From: Deinandra increscens subsp. villosa
Lineage: Eukaryota; Streptophyta; Magnoliopsida; Asterales; Asteraceae
Length of the DNA stretch: 64,000 nt
Assembly: GCA_039602395.1 (NCBI GenBank)
Contig: JBCNJP010000027.1
Coordinates: 776,671-840,670 of the forward strand
Reading direction: 5' to 3'
Below, piece after piece: positions 22,501 to 33,080 of the stretch (its first letter is position 1; every line of letters starts with the position of its first letter). The notes beneath the pieces are model-generated. The model searched no databases. It worked only from the letters and a program-made list of their open reading frames with translations, and was not told the origin of the DNA. A program made the translations under genes and the position numbers.

Positions 22501-25500
22501 GTGGTGCGCGACGTTGAATTTGTATGCTCAACGAAAGTTAAAAAGTTAAGGGGTATAAAACGTAAAAGTCTAAAAGTTTCGTGATGAAAGTATAAAACTA
22601 TAAAAGTATACTAAAAACAAAAGTAGAAAAGTTAAAATTTTCGTGGTTAAAGTAAAAGACAACAAAACTTAAAACAAAACAAAAACTTTAAAAGTTAAAG
22701 AGTTAAAAAGTTAAAAGGTATAAAACATAAAAATCTAAAAGTCTTGTGGTAAAAGTATAAAATATAAAAATATACTAAAAATGAAAATAAAAATTTAAAA
22801 GTTTTGTGGCCAAAGTAGAAGACAACAAAACATAAAAAAAACTTCGACGAAGTATAAAACTATGAAAAAAGTCATCGTCAAAGTCAAAAACTCTAAAAGT
22901 ATACTAAAAAATGAAATAAGTCGAATAAAAAATGAAAGTTAAAAACTTAAGGGGTATAAAACGTAAATAGTTTAAAAGTCTCGTGATGAAAGTATAAAAT
23001 ATAAAAGTATACTAAAAACGAAAATATAAAATTTAAAAGTTTCGTGGTCAAAGTAGAAAATAACAAAACTTAAAACAAAATAAAAAAAACTTTAAAAGTT
23101 AGAGAGTAGAAAACGTAAAAGTATGAAACATATGTGACCAAAGTATGAAAACCTAAAGTTTACTATTTCATTAAAAAATAAACAACTTGTAGAAGTTTTA
23201 GGTAAAAAGCGTCAAAGCATCAAAGTCACGTGACCAAACTATAAGAAACAAAAAGTTTACTATTCATCATCAAATTTCATTGTATATAACAAGATGGTGA
23301 CCCGCCCACGCGCTTGCGGCGGGCCACCTATTTATCCGTAAGTTTATGTAAAAAACGTTTTAATAAGGTCAAAGTATAAAACTATGAAAATGTATTGACC
23401 AAAGTCGAAAACTCTAAAAGTATAGTAAAAAATGAAAGTAAAAAATGAAAGTAAAAAAGTTAAGGGGCATAAAACGTAAAAGTCTAAAAGTTTCGTGGGG
23501 AAAATATAAAACTATAAAAAGTATACTAAAAAACGAAAGTAGGAAATTTTAGGGGCATAAAACGTTAAAGTCTAAAAGTTGTCGTGGTCGAAGTATAAAA
23601 CTATACAAAAAGTCTTGGCCAAAGTTAAAAACTCTAAAAGTATACTAAAAAGGAAAGTAGAAAAGTTAAAGGGTATAAAATGTTACAACTTAAAAGTATA
23701 AAAGTTTTGTAGTCAAAGTATAAAACTATAAAAAAGTTAAGAAGTATAAAACGTAAAAGTGTAAAAGTTTCGAGGAGAAAGTATAAAACTATAAAAAAAA
23801 GTTGTGGGCAAAGTTGAGAATATACTAAAAACGAAAATGGAAAAGTTAACGGGTATAAAACGTAAAAGTCTAAAAGTTTCGTGGTCCTAATATAAAACTA
23901 TAAAAAGTATACTAAAAAAACAAAAATATAAAAGTTAAGGGGCATAAAACGTAAAAGACTAAAGCTTTCGTGGTAAAGTATGAAACTACAAAAAAAAATG
24001 TGACCAAAGTTAAAAATCCTAAACTTTGTGACCAAAGTTAAAAACAATAAAATACATAAACTTTTGTAGCCAAATTTAAAAAACTCCAAAACTATTGTGG
24101 CCAAATTAAAAACACTTAAACTATTGATGACCAAATTAAAAAAATCCTAAACTATACTATTTATCAACCAAATTTGATTGTTATATATATAATATAATAG
24201 TATGATTTTTATTTATTTTATTAAATATATTTTAAAATTTTAATTATTATTATATGTAAACTATGATAAATTAAGTAAACAATAACTGTAATAATAGTTA
24301 AAAAATAAAAATAAATTATAAACGAGTCGATCCTGAGCTTAAATAATTCTTCACGAGTTGAATTCGAGCTTCAGAAATAGAGCTTGAGCTCTGTTAAGTT
24401 TTAGCGAGCCAAGCTTAAGCTCGACTCCACTCGTTTACACCCCTGTATATAACTAAGGTTTCAAACATAAGGTTTTGACCGACTTACAAATTTGCTATTC
24501 GATCTACTAGTTTTTTTTTAACGACAAATTTATTGATTTTGTTTTATTAAATTTAGAGTAAACATCAATTTTGGTCCCCAATGTTTGTATATTTTAACAC
24601 TTTTAATCCAATTTTTGAATATATAACATTTCAGGGCCTAAAATCAATAAATTAACGATTGAAATCCAAATTAACGGTTGAAATCAGTCAAATATGATAT
24701 TAATGAGGGGTATTTTCGTATTTTAACCATCCCCTTATATTTATTTGTTACAAAACGCAGTAATTGACTTCCCTTAAAAAAACACTATCTAAGCCATTTT
24801 TCAAATAAATAAATGGGGAAGTCAATTACTGCGTTTTGTATCAAATAAATAAAAGGGGATTGTTAAATTATGAAAATACCCTCATTAATATCCTATTTGA
24901 CTGATTTCAACCGTTAATTTGGATGAAAATTTAAAAAATGATCAAAATTAAAAAATAATCAAACCTCAAGCTCTAAAATGTTATATTTTAATAAATTAGA
25001 TTAAAAATGTTAAAATAAAACTTAAAAACTAAAAGTGAAGTTTACTCTTAAATTTATGTCACATATAAAGTTTTCTTGATTTTGTTTTATTAAATTAAAT
25101 AAGAAGGTGACAGCTAGATACCCTTTTTAAAAGTGAAATGGATCTGGTCTACTTGAAAGTTGGAATATTCTCCAATGAAAAAGTCAACTAATATGTGTTT
25201 GCTTCTAATTACACGATGTATGAAAAAGATCTCTAATCTCTACCCCCACTTGCTCAAATTCAACATGTTGAGTCTACTCATTTCTTTCTTCACATTTGCT
25301 TTTTTCATATAAATTGTAAATTAGGGATTTTTCTGTCGGAGACAATCGGTTAATCGAGATGAACAAAACGAAACGATGAAACCTTTGCTAAACTTTGTAT
25401 AGAAAACTTAAACAAAGTTTCTATTTAATATTTTGTGGTGTACAATTACATTGCAAACCGACCTAATCTTAGAAAAATTGACCGACCTAATCCTAAGCTC

Positions 25501-26320
25501 AACTTTAATTCTTTCTAAAACCTTCACATAATTCATCCTAACTTACGTAAACCTTAAAACAATAATAAACTTACTAATTAGTTCCCCCAACTATTTAATT
25601 AAGACAAGATTAACCCAACATTTTCTCTTGTTCGGCTAGTTTGACAAAAAAAAAAATTACAAAAGCCAACTACAGTTGTCAAAACCAACAACCGAGACTT
25701 AACTAGCTAGATTTTTTATTCGGTTGGACCAACCAAAATGGTTTGAATTGTTGTTGAGTTTGGAGCTCGGTCTTTTTCACTTATTAAAACTATTGATTTG
25801 CATCATTTTTTCAAAAATGAATCGTGAATATTATATGATTTGTATGAAAAAATAATAATAAAAGAAACGGCTTTCAACGATTCAATCACGAGTAGCTCAC
25901 GAGCGTCTCGGATCATTTACACCCTTAATAAAATCTATCTTAATTAATTATTTCAGGTCATTAGGGGTGATATCAGGGATGACAGGTGGCGGAGGAAACG
26001 TAGGGGCGGTTTTGACACAAGTGATATTCTTCAGGGGGTCAAGATACTCAACAGAAGAGGGTATTTCTCTAATGGGAGTTATGATCATGTGTTGCTCCGT
26101 TGTGATTATGCTGATATACTTCCCCCAGTGGGGTGGCTTTTTCTACGGGCCTAAAAAAGGAGTAACCGAAGAGGATTATTATTTGTCCGAATGGTCTGCC
26201 GCCGAAAAGGAACAAGGTTTTCACAAGATGAGTTTGAAATTTTCAGAAAATAGTCGAAGGCAAAGAGGGAGAAAAGGTGCAGCTGTTCCCGTTCAATCTG
26301 ACCCTCCAACTATTGTATAA
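19517..26320 (+). CDS. NRT2.5: High-affinity nitrate transporter, NRT2.5-type (tandem copy A)
   Basis: Exons 19517-20664 and 25957-26320 join through a phase-2 GT-AG intron (5292 bp) to give 503 residues. The protein is a 12-helix MFS nitrate/proton symporter of the NNP family. In plants it works at the plasma membrane with the single-pass partner NAR2/NRT3. NRT2.5 identity rests on FALPVDSEHKATEFRL (15-30), PHMRAFHLSW, AGWGNLGGG (168-176, nitrate signature 1), GMTGGGGNVGAVLTQ (nitrate signature 2, start of exon 2) and the VTEEDYYLSEW tail. Two residues differ from copy B and, from memory, from Arabidopsis NRT2.5: Ile at 311 in RP-I-GG (normally Gly) and Glu at 370 in QAAEGLTFG (normally Cys). 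Exon 1 is strikingly GC-rich compared with exon 2 and the flanks. The frame is open throughout. Function of the variant residues is unknown. Confidence 0.93.
20651..20736 (+). repeat. 67-bp tandem duplication of the NRT2-A exon 1/intron junction
   Basis: TTTGTTTCCCGCAGGTAC at 20651-20668 (exon end plus donor) recurs at 20718-20735. The intervening bases are AT-rich intron sequence. This gives a second potential 5' splice site 67 bp downstream. Using it would retain an in-frame TAA at 20700-20702, so only the first donor yields full-length protein. Copy B has a single junction. Confidence 0.88.
20737..21022 (-). mobile_element. tRNA-derived SINE in the NRT2-A intron
   Basis: The body is at about 20753-21006 on the minus strand. 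The poly(A) tail appears as a T-run (20750-20760), and a perfect 16-bp target-site duplication, AGATTTACATATTCTT, flanks it (20737-20752, 21007-21022). On the minus strand the head carries an A-box-like CCTAGTGGTTACC and a B-box-like AGTTCTAATCC, as in plant tRNA-derived SINEs. The 5' tip (20981-21006) is a perfect palindrome with 12-bp arms. The insertion lies a few bases after the duplicated splice junction. Confidence 0.85.
21340..21372 (-). mobile_element. Helitron-like 3' end (ACTAGT + hairpin, minus orientation)
   Basis: TATAACTAGTTTTTATACCC followed by CGTGCATCGTACG at about 21340-21372. Read on the minus strand it is a GC hairpin, a short spacer and CTAGTTATA, the canonical CTRRT-ended Helitron terminus. 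A degenerate relative lies at about 21724-21765. Confidence 0.5.
21897..22275 (+). repeat. Tandem duplication (about 185 bp x 2) in the NRT2-A intron
   Basis: A unit beginning near TAATTAATTAATTATGATG and ending GGGGATGATTTTGGGGG occurs twice, about 21905-22080 and 22092-22270, with only a few differences. Each unit contains two related halves marked by CCCTACAATAAATA. Non-coding. Confidence 0.8.
22333..24180 (-). mobile_element. Helitron-like elements with a long degenerate tandem array
   Basis: Two GC hairpin tails in AT-rich DNA (22344-22363, CCACCCCGCGCGTTGCTGCG; 23298-23322, CCCGCCCACGCGCTTGCGGC), read on the minus strand, precede CTCGT and CTTGT ends. After them (plus strand) runs an array of irregular 80-100-bp units containing GGGGTATAAAACGTAAAAG, TCTAAAAGT, AAAGTATAAAACTAT and AGTATACTAAAAA, with about a dozen or more copies up to 24180. 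These are the reverse complement of the 14.0-14.8 kb array. No replicase frame. Confidence 0.55.
24547..25056. mobile_element. MULE-type MITE with 9-bp TSD (NRT2-A intron)
   Basis: The element spans 24556-25047 (492 bp) and is almost entirely palindromic. Ends are GAGTAAACATCAATTTTGGT and, inverted, GAGTAAACTTCACTTTTAGT. Arms share AATTACTGCGTTTTGTA, TTAACGGTTGAAATCAGTC and GGGTATTTTCGTA. The 9-bp TSD TTAAATTTA is perfect at 24547-24555 and 25048-25056. No coding capacity. The terminal GAGTAAA and target resemble those of the large MULE at 51237-57353. Confidence 0.9.
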
Positions 26321-28417
26321 TTGCATCTTACACCCTTTTGCTTTACTTCAGTCTTTGTCTTTGGTTGCTTGGTGAAGGAAGTCGATGTTTTTCTTTTCGT
26401 GTGTATAATTATAAATAATGATTGGTTGCTTGTGGTACTTTATGCTGTAAAAGTTGTATATGTAATAGGCTGGAACTACTGTTTTGTTGATTTGCCTATG
26501 TAGTTTGTTCATATTTTGATGCATCATGATTCATGTATGTGTAAGAAGTCATTCTCTTTGTGGTATATCTATTCTCACCGACAAAGACTTATTCGCCTTC
26601 GACTGAACGAAATAACAGGTGTTGACTCTTGCAGAAATAACTTAATGAAATAGCACGCGTTTGTTTAAATCAAACAACTGATAGATCTTTGAATCAAATA
26701 CCAAACCAAGTAGTGCATGTTGAATTTGTGCGATATTTATTATCTTTCATTGATGCACTTTACCTAAGTTACTTAGAATTTATTTTTAGAGTAGACTTCT
26801 ATTTTAGTTTTATCAGTGTGTAACAAATAATATATTGGCATATGATAAATGTATATGACCATAATAACATGGACGTATAGATTATATATAGAGTATGTAT
26901 AAGTTGGTGATTTAAAATGATAAATAAGTAAATAACCGTAAGAGATATGATAACCCAACTCATATTTTTTTAAATATATTTGGAATTTTCTTCAAAAAGG
27001 AGATCTACATGGTACCTTCAACCTTGGAAAGTGGGAACAGGATCTACTCAACACCCCAATAAAGTCAGACGCATGAAATATATGCATTTCCCACCCATTA
27101 CTTTACGCAACATAATTACTCCTTTTTTAAGATCAATTAGGAGTGTGGTTTCTGTTCCAAAAAAAAATTAGGAGTGTGGTTTGGTGCTTCCTTTTGTTGT
27201 ATTTTTTGTGGCTTTATTATTTTCTTTAAAGCTTCTGGTGGTGGTTATAAAAGTATGGCTGTTTAAAGTAAAAAAAGAGTGTGATTATATGTTGTTTAAG
27301 GTATATATATTCTTTACAGAGGGTTCAAGTTTAATTATAAACAAATGGTAAAAAATAAAGTAGGTTAAAAAAATCAGGGTGTGGTTGATAAAAAAATCAT
27401 CATAATTTATATTTTATAGGAATCTAACCCATAATCTTTAGATTGTATAATTTACTACTTATCGGTTATCATCATAACAAGATTTTACAACGTGTGTTGA
27501 TGTGGGGATAACACGATCATATAAAACAGTTGCATTGATACAAACGCCATGTAGAGAAAAAAGGGAAAAACGCGTAATGACCCAAACACGTAAAATATCG
27601 AACATACAACCTAAAAACTGTTATAACATACCACCAATTTCAAAACCAATTCCCTTACTAAATTCTTTGAAATTAGAAATAAAAAAATAAATACAATTGT
27701 GTTTATACACCACCAACTACTAAACAGAAATGGCCATACATATTAAACCACAAAATCATGTGTTAAATTTTTGACGTTTAGATAAGAAACAAAAAAAAAG
27801 TTATTTTTGTTTACTCGTGCCACGTAATATCCACCAAAACTACCATGTGATGTAAAATCATAGGTGGCTCTAGATGTTGTTCATATATAACATGTTTGAA
27901 ATTGTTATAGTTAGGATATCAATTTGGAGTTAAATATAGTTTTAATCTGCAAACGGTTTGATCCAATTTACTATTTTAATTCAAAATTTTAAATTTGACA
28001 TTTTTAGCATACTATTTAATTTTGTTTAATTTAACCCTAGTAGTCTAGATATTCTAAACTTAATTATTATTTTATACATATAATTTTAACTGAATTAATT
28101 TTTAACTAATAAACAAGAAAGGCACCTAGCACGTTCTGACGGGTCGGATGTTTAGAAATTAACGTATTGAACCTTTTATTTAGCAACATGTTTTTCTACA
28201 TGAAGTTTGTTTAGAAATTAACGTATTGAACGTACTTTTTATTTAGCAACATGTTTCTACATTAAGTTTTGTTTATAGTTTTAGAAGTTTTATGTTAGTA
28301 AAGTTTAGGGAAAGTTTTGAGTGCTAAAGTTTGCGTCACAAACACCTATCTGTTTGTCAAATACGGTTTTCTTTTGGGTGAATTTGGTAGGTCACCAAGT
28401 TTTGATATTCATATGAA
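26321..28417. other. 3' flank of NRT2 copy A and intergenic DNA
   Basis: Bases 26321-26570 align with the copy B 3' flank (32888-33080), including TTGCATCTTACACCC and GATGCATCATGATTCATG, so the duplicated unit extends about 250 bp past the stop codon. Beyond that the DNA is AT-rich with no gene. A degenerate 55-60-bp tandem duplication (TTTAGAAATTAACGTATTGAA) lies at about 28150-28265. Confidence 0.5.
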
Positions 28418-28890
28418 ATGGTGATCAATGTTTTAAAAACCGGTTCAACCGGTCCGGTTCAACCGGTTCAACCGCCAACTGGTCAGCATACCGGTTTTTT
28501 AATCCCCGGTTTTTTGGACATAACCGGACCGTTTTGAACCGGGCGGTTTTCCGGTTTTTTCCGGTTTTTTTCGGTCCGGTTCAACCGGTTTTCTGACAGC
28601 TTTTAAAAAAAAAAAAAATTTAAATTTATTGTTATTTTTTATTATTTTTTAAAGTTTAAAACTTATATATTCTTATGAAATACCTATTTGGTATTATTTT
28701 TTAGTGGATTATCATTGTATTTTAACTATTTTCGTTGTGGTGTACAAATTTATTAACATTTTTATAAAAATATATATATAAATCCCCTAACCGGTTCAAC
28801 CGGCCGGTCTAACCGGTCCGACCGGTCGAACCGGTCCCGGAAAGTTTTCCGGTTCAACTAAAAAACCGGTTTTTAAAACATTGATGGTGA
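28418..28890. mobile_element. hAT-type MITE rich in CCGGTT, perfect 8-bp TSD
   Basis: The element spans 28426-28882 (457 bp). Perfect terminal inverted repeats are CAATGTTTTAAAAACCGG. The TSD ATGGTGAT is perfect at 28418-28425 and 28883-28890. Both subterminal regions are packed with GGTTCAACCGGT/CCGGTTTTT repeats and the centre is A/T-rich. No coding capacity. It lies between the two NRT2 copies and is absent from the duplicated unit. Confidence 0.92.
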
Positions 28891-29639
28891 TCTATTTGTC
28901 AGGATGATCCCCGATATCCGGGTCCTTACTGTCCCCAAAAAAAGTTTTGTGAAAAAGATAAATTATGAGAGCTAAGTCTTATTACTTCTATTTCTTTTAC
29001 CGTTGTCTAGGTAAATTGGTGTTGCCATGTGGTCGTCTTAAGAAAAGTCGTATTAGGAGTTTTCTATCGTTAAAGGCCCGTCTTTTCACATGTAGTCCAC
29101 TCAACATTTTCGTTCCAATGGAACATTTCTCATATAGAACCCCTATTTACCTATTAATTATTTACGTGTGTGAGGGGAAAAGAAAAAAAACAAAACAAAA
29201 ATCAACGCCCATGATTACGTGCGGATCTCTCAAATTCGGACCGCCTCAACACTTCCACCTCTAGCATGCACCTCAACATCACTCCACGAGGAGAGCGTTG
29301 GAAGCCGACCAAGCAATTATTGGTAGGTTGTGTAATGAGCATATAGTTTACACGTGTTTAGCGTACTGAGTCGACAGACGCGACATAAAGATAAATTTTC
29401 AATCTCTATAAATAGTGTGGCGTAACTATAAAATTCCATTCTAACAGCCGTTTAATCTTTGTTTAAAAGAGAGAGTAAGACTAATATTTGATATTTCTAT
29501 AAAAAGCACACATCTTATATATCATTAGACTAATTAAATACCTCAAGATATAAATAATCTTCCATTTGTAATTATTTGAATTCTCACTACTATTCGAAAT
29601 AACCGACACAAGAAGACTACAATATATGTATGTAAGCAT
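28891..29639. other. Intergenic DNA between the NRT2 copies
   Basis: No recognised gene or repeat with definable ends. A 99-codon frame at 28965-29264 has no domain and unbiased composition, and I treat it as chance. Confidence 0.4.
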
Positions 29640-30016
29640 ATATGCATCCATGTATCATGTATGTCAATAACACTTGGAGTCATCTTCCTGAGCAACTGGA
29701 CTATATTTCAATGTACATCTGAGGGTGACTACAAATAAATAGATACAATTCAATACGACAAAAGCTTCAAACTTTCATCCATCTCAAAGGCCAATTCTCT
29801 CCCGTTCACCGTTTTCCGAATCACACCTTAATTGCCCTACTTAAACGCAGCATATCCCTCTGCCGATTTCCACACTAAAAAACGCACACCAACTGTTTGT
29901 TGTTTTGCCCCAGTGAACTTTTCTATAATCGGCAAAAGCATATCCTTGTATATATCTTGTTTTTGCCTTATATAACAAACTTCCTTTTGGGTTTTGTTTA
30001 ATTCTTTCAGAAAAAG
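29640..30016 (+). promoter_or_regulatory. Promoter and short leader of NRT2 copy B
   Basis: It aligns with 19105-19516 upstream of copy A over most of its length, with small deletions. TATATAA at 29969-29975 corresponds to the copy A TATA candidate and lies 42-48 nt before the ATG. The conserved block starting near 29772 (CTTTCATCCATCTCAAAGGC) through CTACTTAAACGCAG, TTGCCCCAGT and ATAATCGGCAAAA is the best candidate for shared regulatory sequence. Copy B lacks the long TA-dinucleotide tract. Confidence 0.55.
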
Positions 30017-32887
30017 ATGGGAGAAGTTGCTTCAAACCCCGAGAAAAACGACCGGAAATTTGCTCTTCCGGTGGACTCCGAACACAAAGCCACCGAATTC
30101 CGGTTGTTTTCAGTCGCCACACCTCACATGCGCGCATTCCATCTCTCCTGGATATCTTTCTTCGCGTGTTTCGTTTCCACCTTCGCGGCCCCTCCGTTGA
30201 TCCCCATCATCCGCGACAATCTTAACCTGACCGCCACGGACATCGGCAACGCCGGGATCGCTGCCGTGTCCGGGGCGGTTTTCGCTCGTGTCGCGATGGG
30301 GACCGCATGCGACCTGTTCGGTCCCCGTCTAGCGTCGTCATCGCTAATCCTCCTCACCGCGCCAGCGGTGTTCCTTAGCGCGATAGCTAACTCCCCGGCC
30401 GCCTTCCTAATGGTCCGGTTCTTCACCGGGTTCTCGTTAGCCACATTCGTCTCGACCCAGTTCTGGATGAGCTCCATGTTCTCCCCGACCGTGGTGGGGA
30501 CCGCGAACGGGCTCTCGGGCGGATGGGGCAACCTCGGTGGAGGCGCGACACAGCTCATCATGCCGCTCGTTTTCTCTCTCATCCACAGCAGCATCGGTTC
30601 GACCAAATTCACCGCTTGGCGAATCGCGTTTTTCATCCCTGCGCTTTTTCAAACGCTTAGCGCGTACGCCATATTTTTCCTCGGACAAGACATGCCGGAC
30701 GGGAACTACGTCCGGCTTGAAAAGTCCGGGGAGAAGCACAAAGACAACTTCTCGCAAGTGTTCTATCACGCGATAACCAATTACCGAGGGTGGATCTTGG
30801 CGTTGACTTACGGGTACTGCTTCGGGGTCGAACTAACTATCGACAACATAATCGCGCAGTATTTTTATGACCGGTTTGATGTGAATTTGCATACAGCGGG
30901 GATTATCGCTGCGAGTTTCGGGTTGGCGAACTTGTTCTCGAGGCCCGGGGGCGGGATGTTGTCGGATTTCGTGGCGAGGAGGTTCGGGATGAGGGGGCGG
31001 TTGTGGACGCTGTGGGTGGTGCAGATGGTTGGCGGGTTGTTGTGTTTGTTGTTGGGGAAGATCGGGTCGTTGAGTGGCTCGGTTGCGGTGATGCTCGTGT
31101 TCTCTGTTTTTGTTCAGGCGGCTTGTGGTCTTACGTTTGGTGTCGTCCCGTTCGTTTCCCGCAGGTATGGAATTTACATTTTTAATCTTTTACCATTATG
31201 TCATCACTTATTTGAGCAGTTTTCGTTTATTTACCGTTAAAAAAGAGTATCATAATTAAAATAGAATAAATGAAATTATTACCACATGAGTATAGGAATG
31301 TGTGTATATTTTTCTTACATTAAAAGTGAACTATATTCTACACACATAAAAACAAATGACTATTCTTGTTATTTTATATCTTGAACTTATTAAAACTAGC
31401 CAAATACTTTATTTTTCAATCAATTTTAGTAAATAGGAAACTTTTTTCTAATAATAGCACTAAATAACTAACCAAATCATTATCATGATGTACGCATACT
31501 GAATTGCGTTTCGCAAGGACGGTTTTCGGGTCACTTAAGTATTATGTACGCCATGTGTTTCTATAAAAGTTTGTTTTTACGACTCGAATATGTGACATCC
31601 ACCGTCAACTAAAACAATCTTATTGTTGCTTAAATGTTGATCTCTAGTACCAAAATTATAATAAAATCCATATTTGTAATTAGCATATATGGGTATATTT
31701 ACTACACTTTTTTTCCTTGTATTGGCAAGACTTATTAACACGCATATAAGGTGTTCTTAATTTAGTTTTATTAAATTAAAGAGCATGATAGATACCTTTT
31801 TGAAAGGGAAATGAATCTGGTTTACTTGGAATATTCTTCATTGAAAGAGTCGAGTAATTATATGAGTTTGCTTTGTACACGATGTATGAAAAAGATCTCT
31901 TCCCTACCCCACTTGCTCACTCAAATTCAACCTTTTGCGTGTCGACATTTCTTTATTCACACTTTGCTTTTTTTGTTTTCCTTCTATATTGATAAAATCT
32001 AGACGCGCAAATGAGTCGAGGCGAGATCGAGTTCGTCTAGGCTCGACCTCAACTCATTTAAACTTAACAAAGTTTGAGCTCAACTTATTTTAAACTTAAC
32101 AAGGCTCGAGCTAAACTCGATTCGAGTTTTAATTCTGAAGCTCAAGCGCAGCTCAGGCTCAACTCGTTTATTATAAATTTTTATTTATTTCTATATTATT
32201 ATAATTAAATTTGTATATATTTAGAATTATCATTCTTTATATATAAAATAATACATATTATTTACTTATTTTATCATAATTTTATATATATGATAATTAC
32301 TTATTAAAATATATTTAAAAAATAAAATAAAAATTATATAAATAAAAGGCTTGCGAGCTGGCTCGACCTAGTTTATTAAACGAGCCATATTTCAAAGCTT
32401 GAGCTCAGCTCGGTCTCGTTAAGGCTGGACTCGTTTCGAGATTTAACGATTAGATCTTGAGTAACTCATGAGCGGCTCAGTTTGTTTACAGTTTGTTTAC
32501 AGCCTCTATCTCAATCATTTCAGGTCGCTAGGGGTGATATCAGGGATGACCGGTGGCGGAGGAAACGTAGGGGCGGTTTTGACACAAGTGATATTCTTCA
32601 GGGGGTCAAGATACTCAACCGAAGAGGGTATTTCTCTAATGGGAGTTATGATCATGTGTTGCACCCTTGTGATTATGTTGATATACTTCCCCCAGTGGGG
32701 TGGCTTATTCTGTGGACCCAGAAAAGGAGTAACCGAAGAGGATTATTATTTGTCTGAATGGTCTGCCGCCGAAAAAGAACAAGGTTTTCACAAGATGAGT
32801 ATGAAATTTTCAGAAAATAGTCGAAGGGAAAGAGGGAGAAAAGGTGCAGCTGCTCCCGTTCAATCTGACCCTCCAACTATTGTATAA
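30017..32887 (+). CDS. NRT2.5: High-affinity nitrate transporter, NRT2.5-type (tandem copy B)
   Basis: Exons 30017-31164 and 32524-32887 join across a 1359-bp phase-2 intron to give 503 residues, collinear with copy A without indels. It is an MFS-family nitrate/proton symporter expected at the plasma membrane with NAR2/NRT3. Hallmarks: FALPVDSEHKATEFRL, NLTATDIGNAGIAAVSGAVF, GWGNLGGGATQLIMP, RPGGG and QAACGLTFGVVPFVSRR (the family forms, unlike copy A), GMTGGGGNVGAVLTQ, and VTEEDYYLSEW near the C-terminus. Its one oddity is Gly instead of Ala at position 168 in signature 1 (GGWGN). Exon 1 shares copy A's high GC content. Of the two, this copy looks closer to the canonical protein, so it is the safer functional candidate. 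Calling it NRT2.5 rather than NRT2.1-type rests on the N-terminal and VTEEDYYL sequences. Confidence 0.95.
31990..32505. repeat. GAGCTCG-family repeat in the NRT2-B intron
   Basis: Both ends are rich in GAGCTC/CTCGAGCT-type words (AGGCTCGAGCTAAACTCG; GCTTGAGCTCAGCTCGG) around an AT-only core (TTTATTTCTATATTATTATA). Its right end (AACTCATGAGCGGCTC, about 32460) is matched in copy A at 25885-25920 (AGCTCACGAGCGTCTCGG). The insertion therefore seems to predate the gene duplication and to have been partly deleted in A. Confidence 0.55.
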
Positions 32888-33080
32888 TTGCATCTTACAC
32901 CCTTTTGCTTTACTTCAGTCTTTTTGGCGGTTGGTGAAGATGCTTTTAGTGTGTATAAATAATGATTGCCTGCTTGTGTTTTATGCTGTAAAAGTTGTAC
33001 ATTGCTGTAGTTTCTTCATGTTTTGATGCATCATGATTCATGTGAAAGGAGTCATTATTCTCTTTGTGGTTTATTTTTCT

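Larger units (their letters stand above)
21136..24445. repeat. GAGCTCG-rich repeat split by later insertions (NRT2-A intron)
   Basis: Two halves, about 21140-21315 (TTTAAATGAGCC, GAGCTCGAG, AACGAGCTCGAG) and about 24310-24445 (ACGAGTCGATCC, GAGCTTGAGCTC, ACTCGTTTACACCCCTG), look like the ends of one element with GGGTGTAAACGAG-type termini. About 3 kb of Helitron-like and tandem sequence separates them. The same family occurs in the copy B intron (about 31990-32505), in the polygalacturonase intron (about 34930-35400) and as a scrap at 36560-36640. No coding capacity. Confidence 0.5.

Noticed and set aside
13930..24180. CRISPR-like or satellite interpretation of the tandem arrays
   Set aside because: Units are irregular, without constant-length spacers, and the DNA is a plant genome. 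A degenerate minisatellite within Helitron-like DNA fits better.
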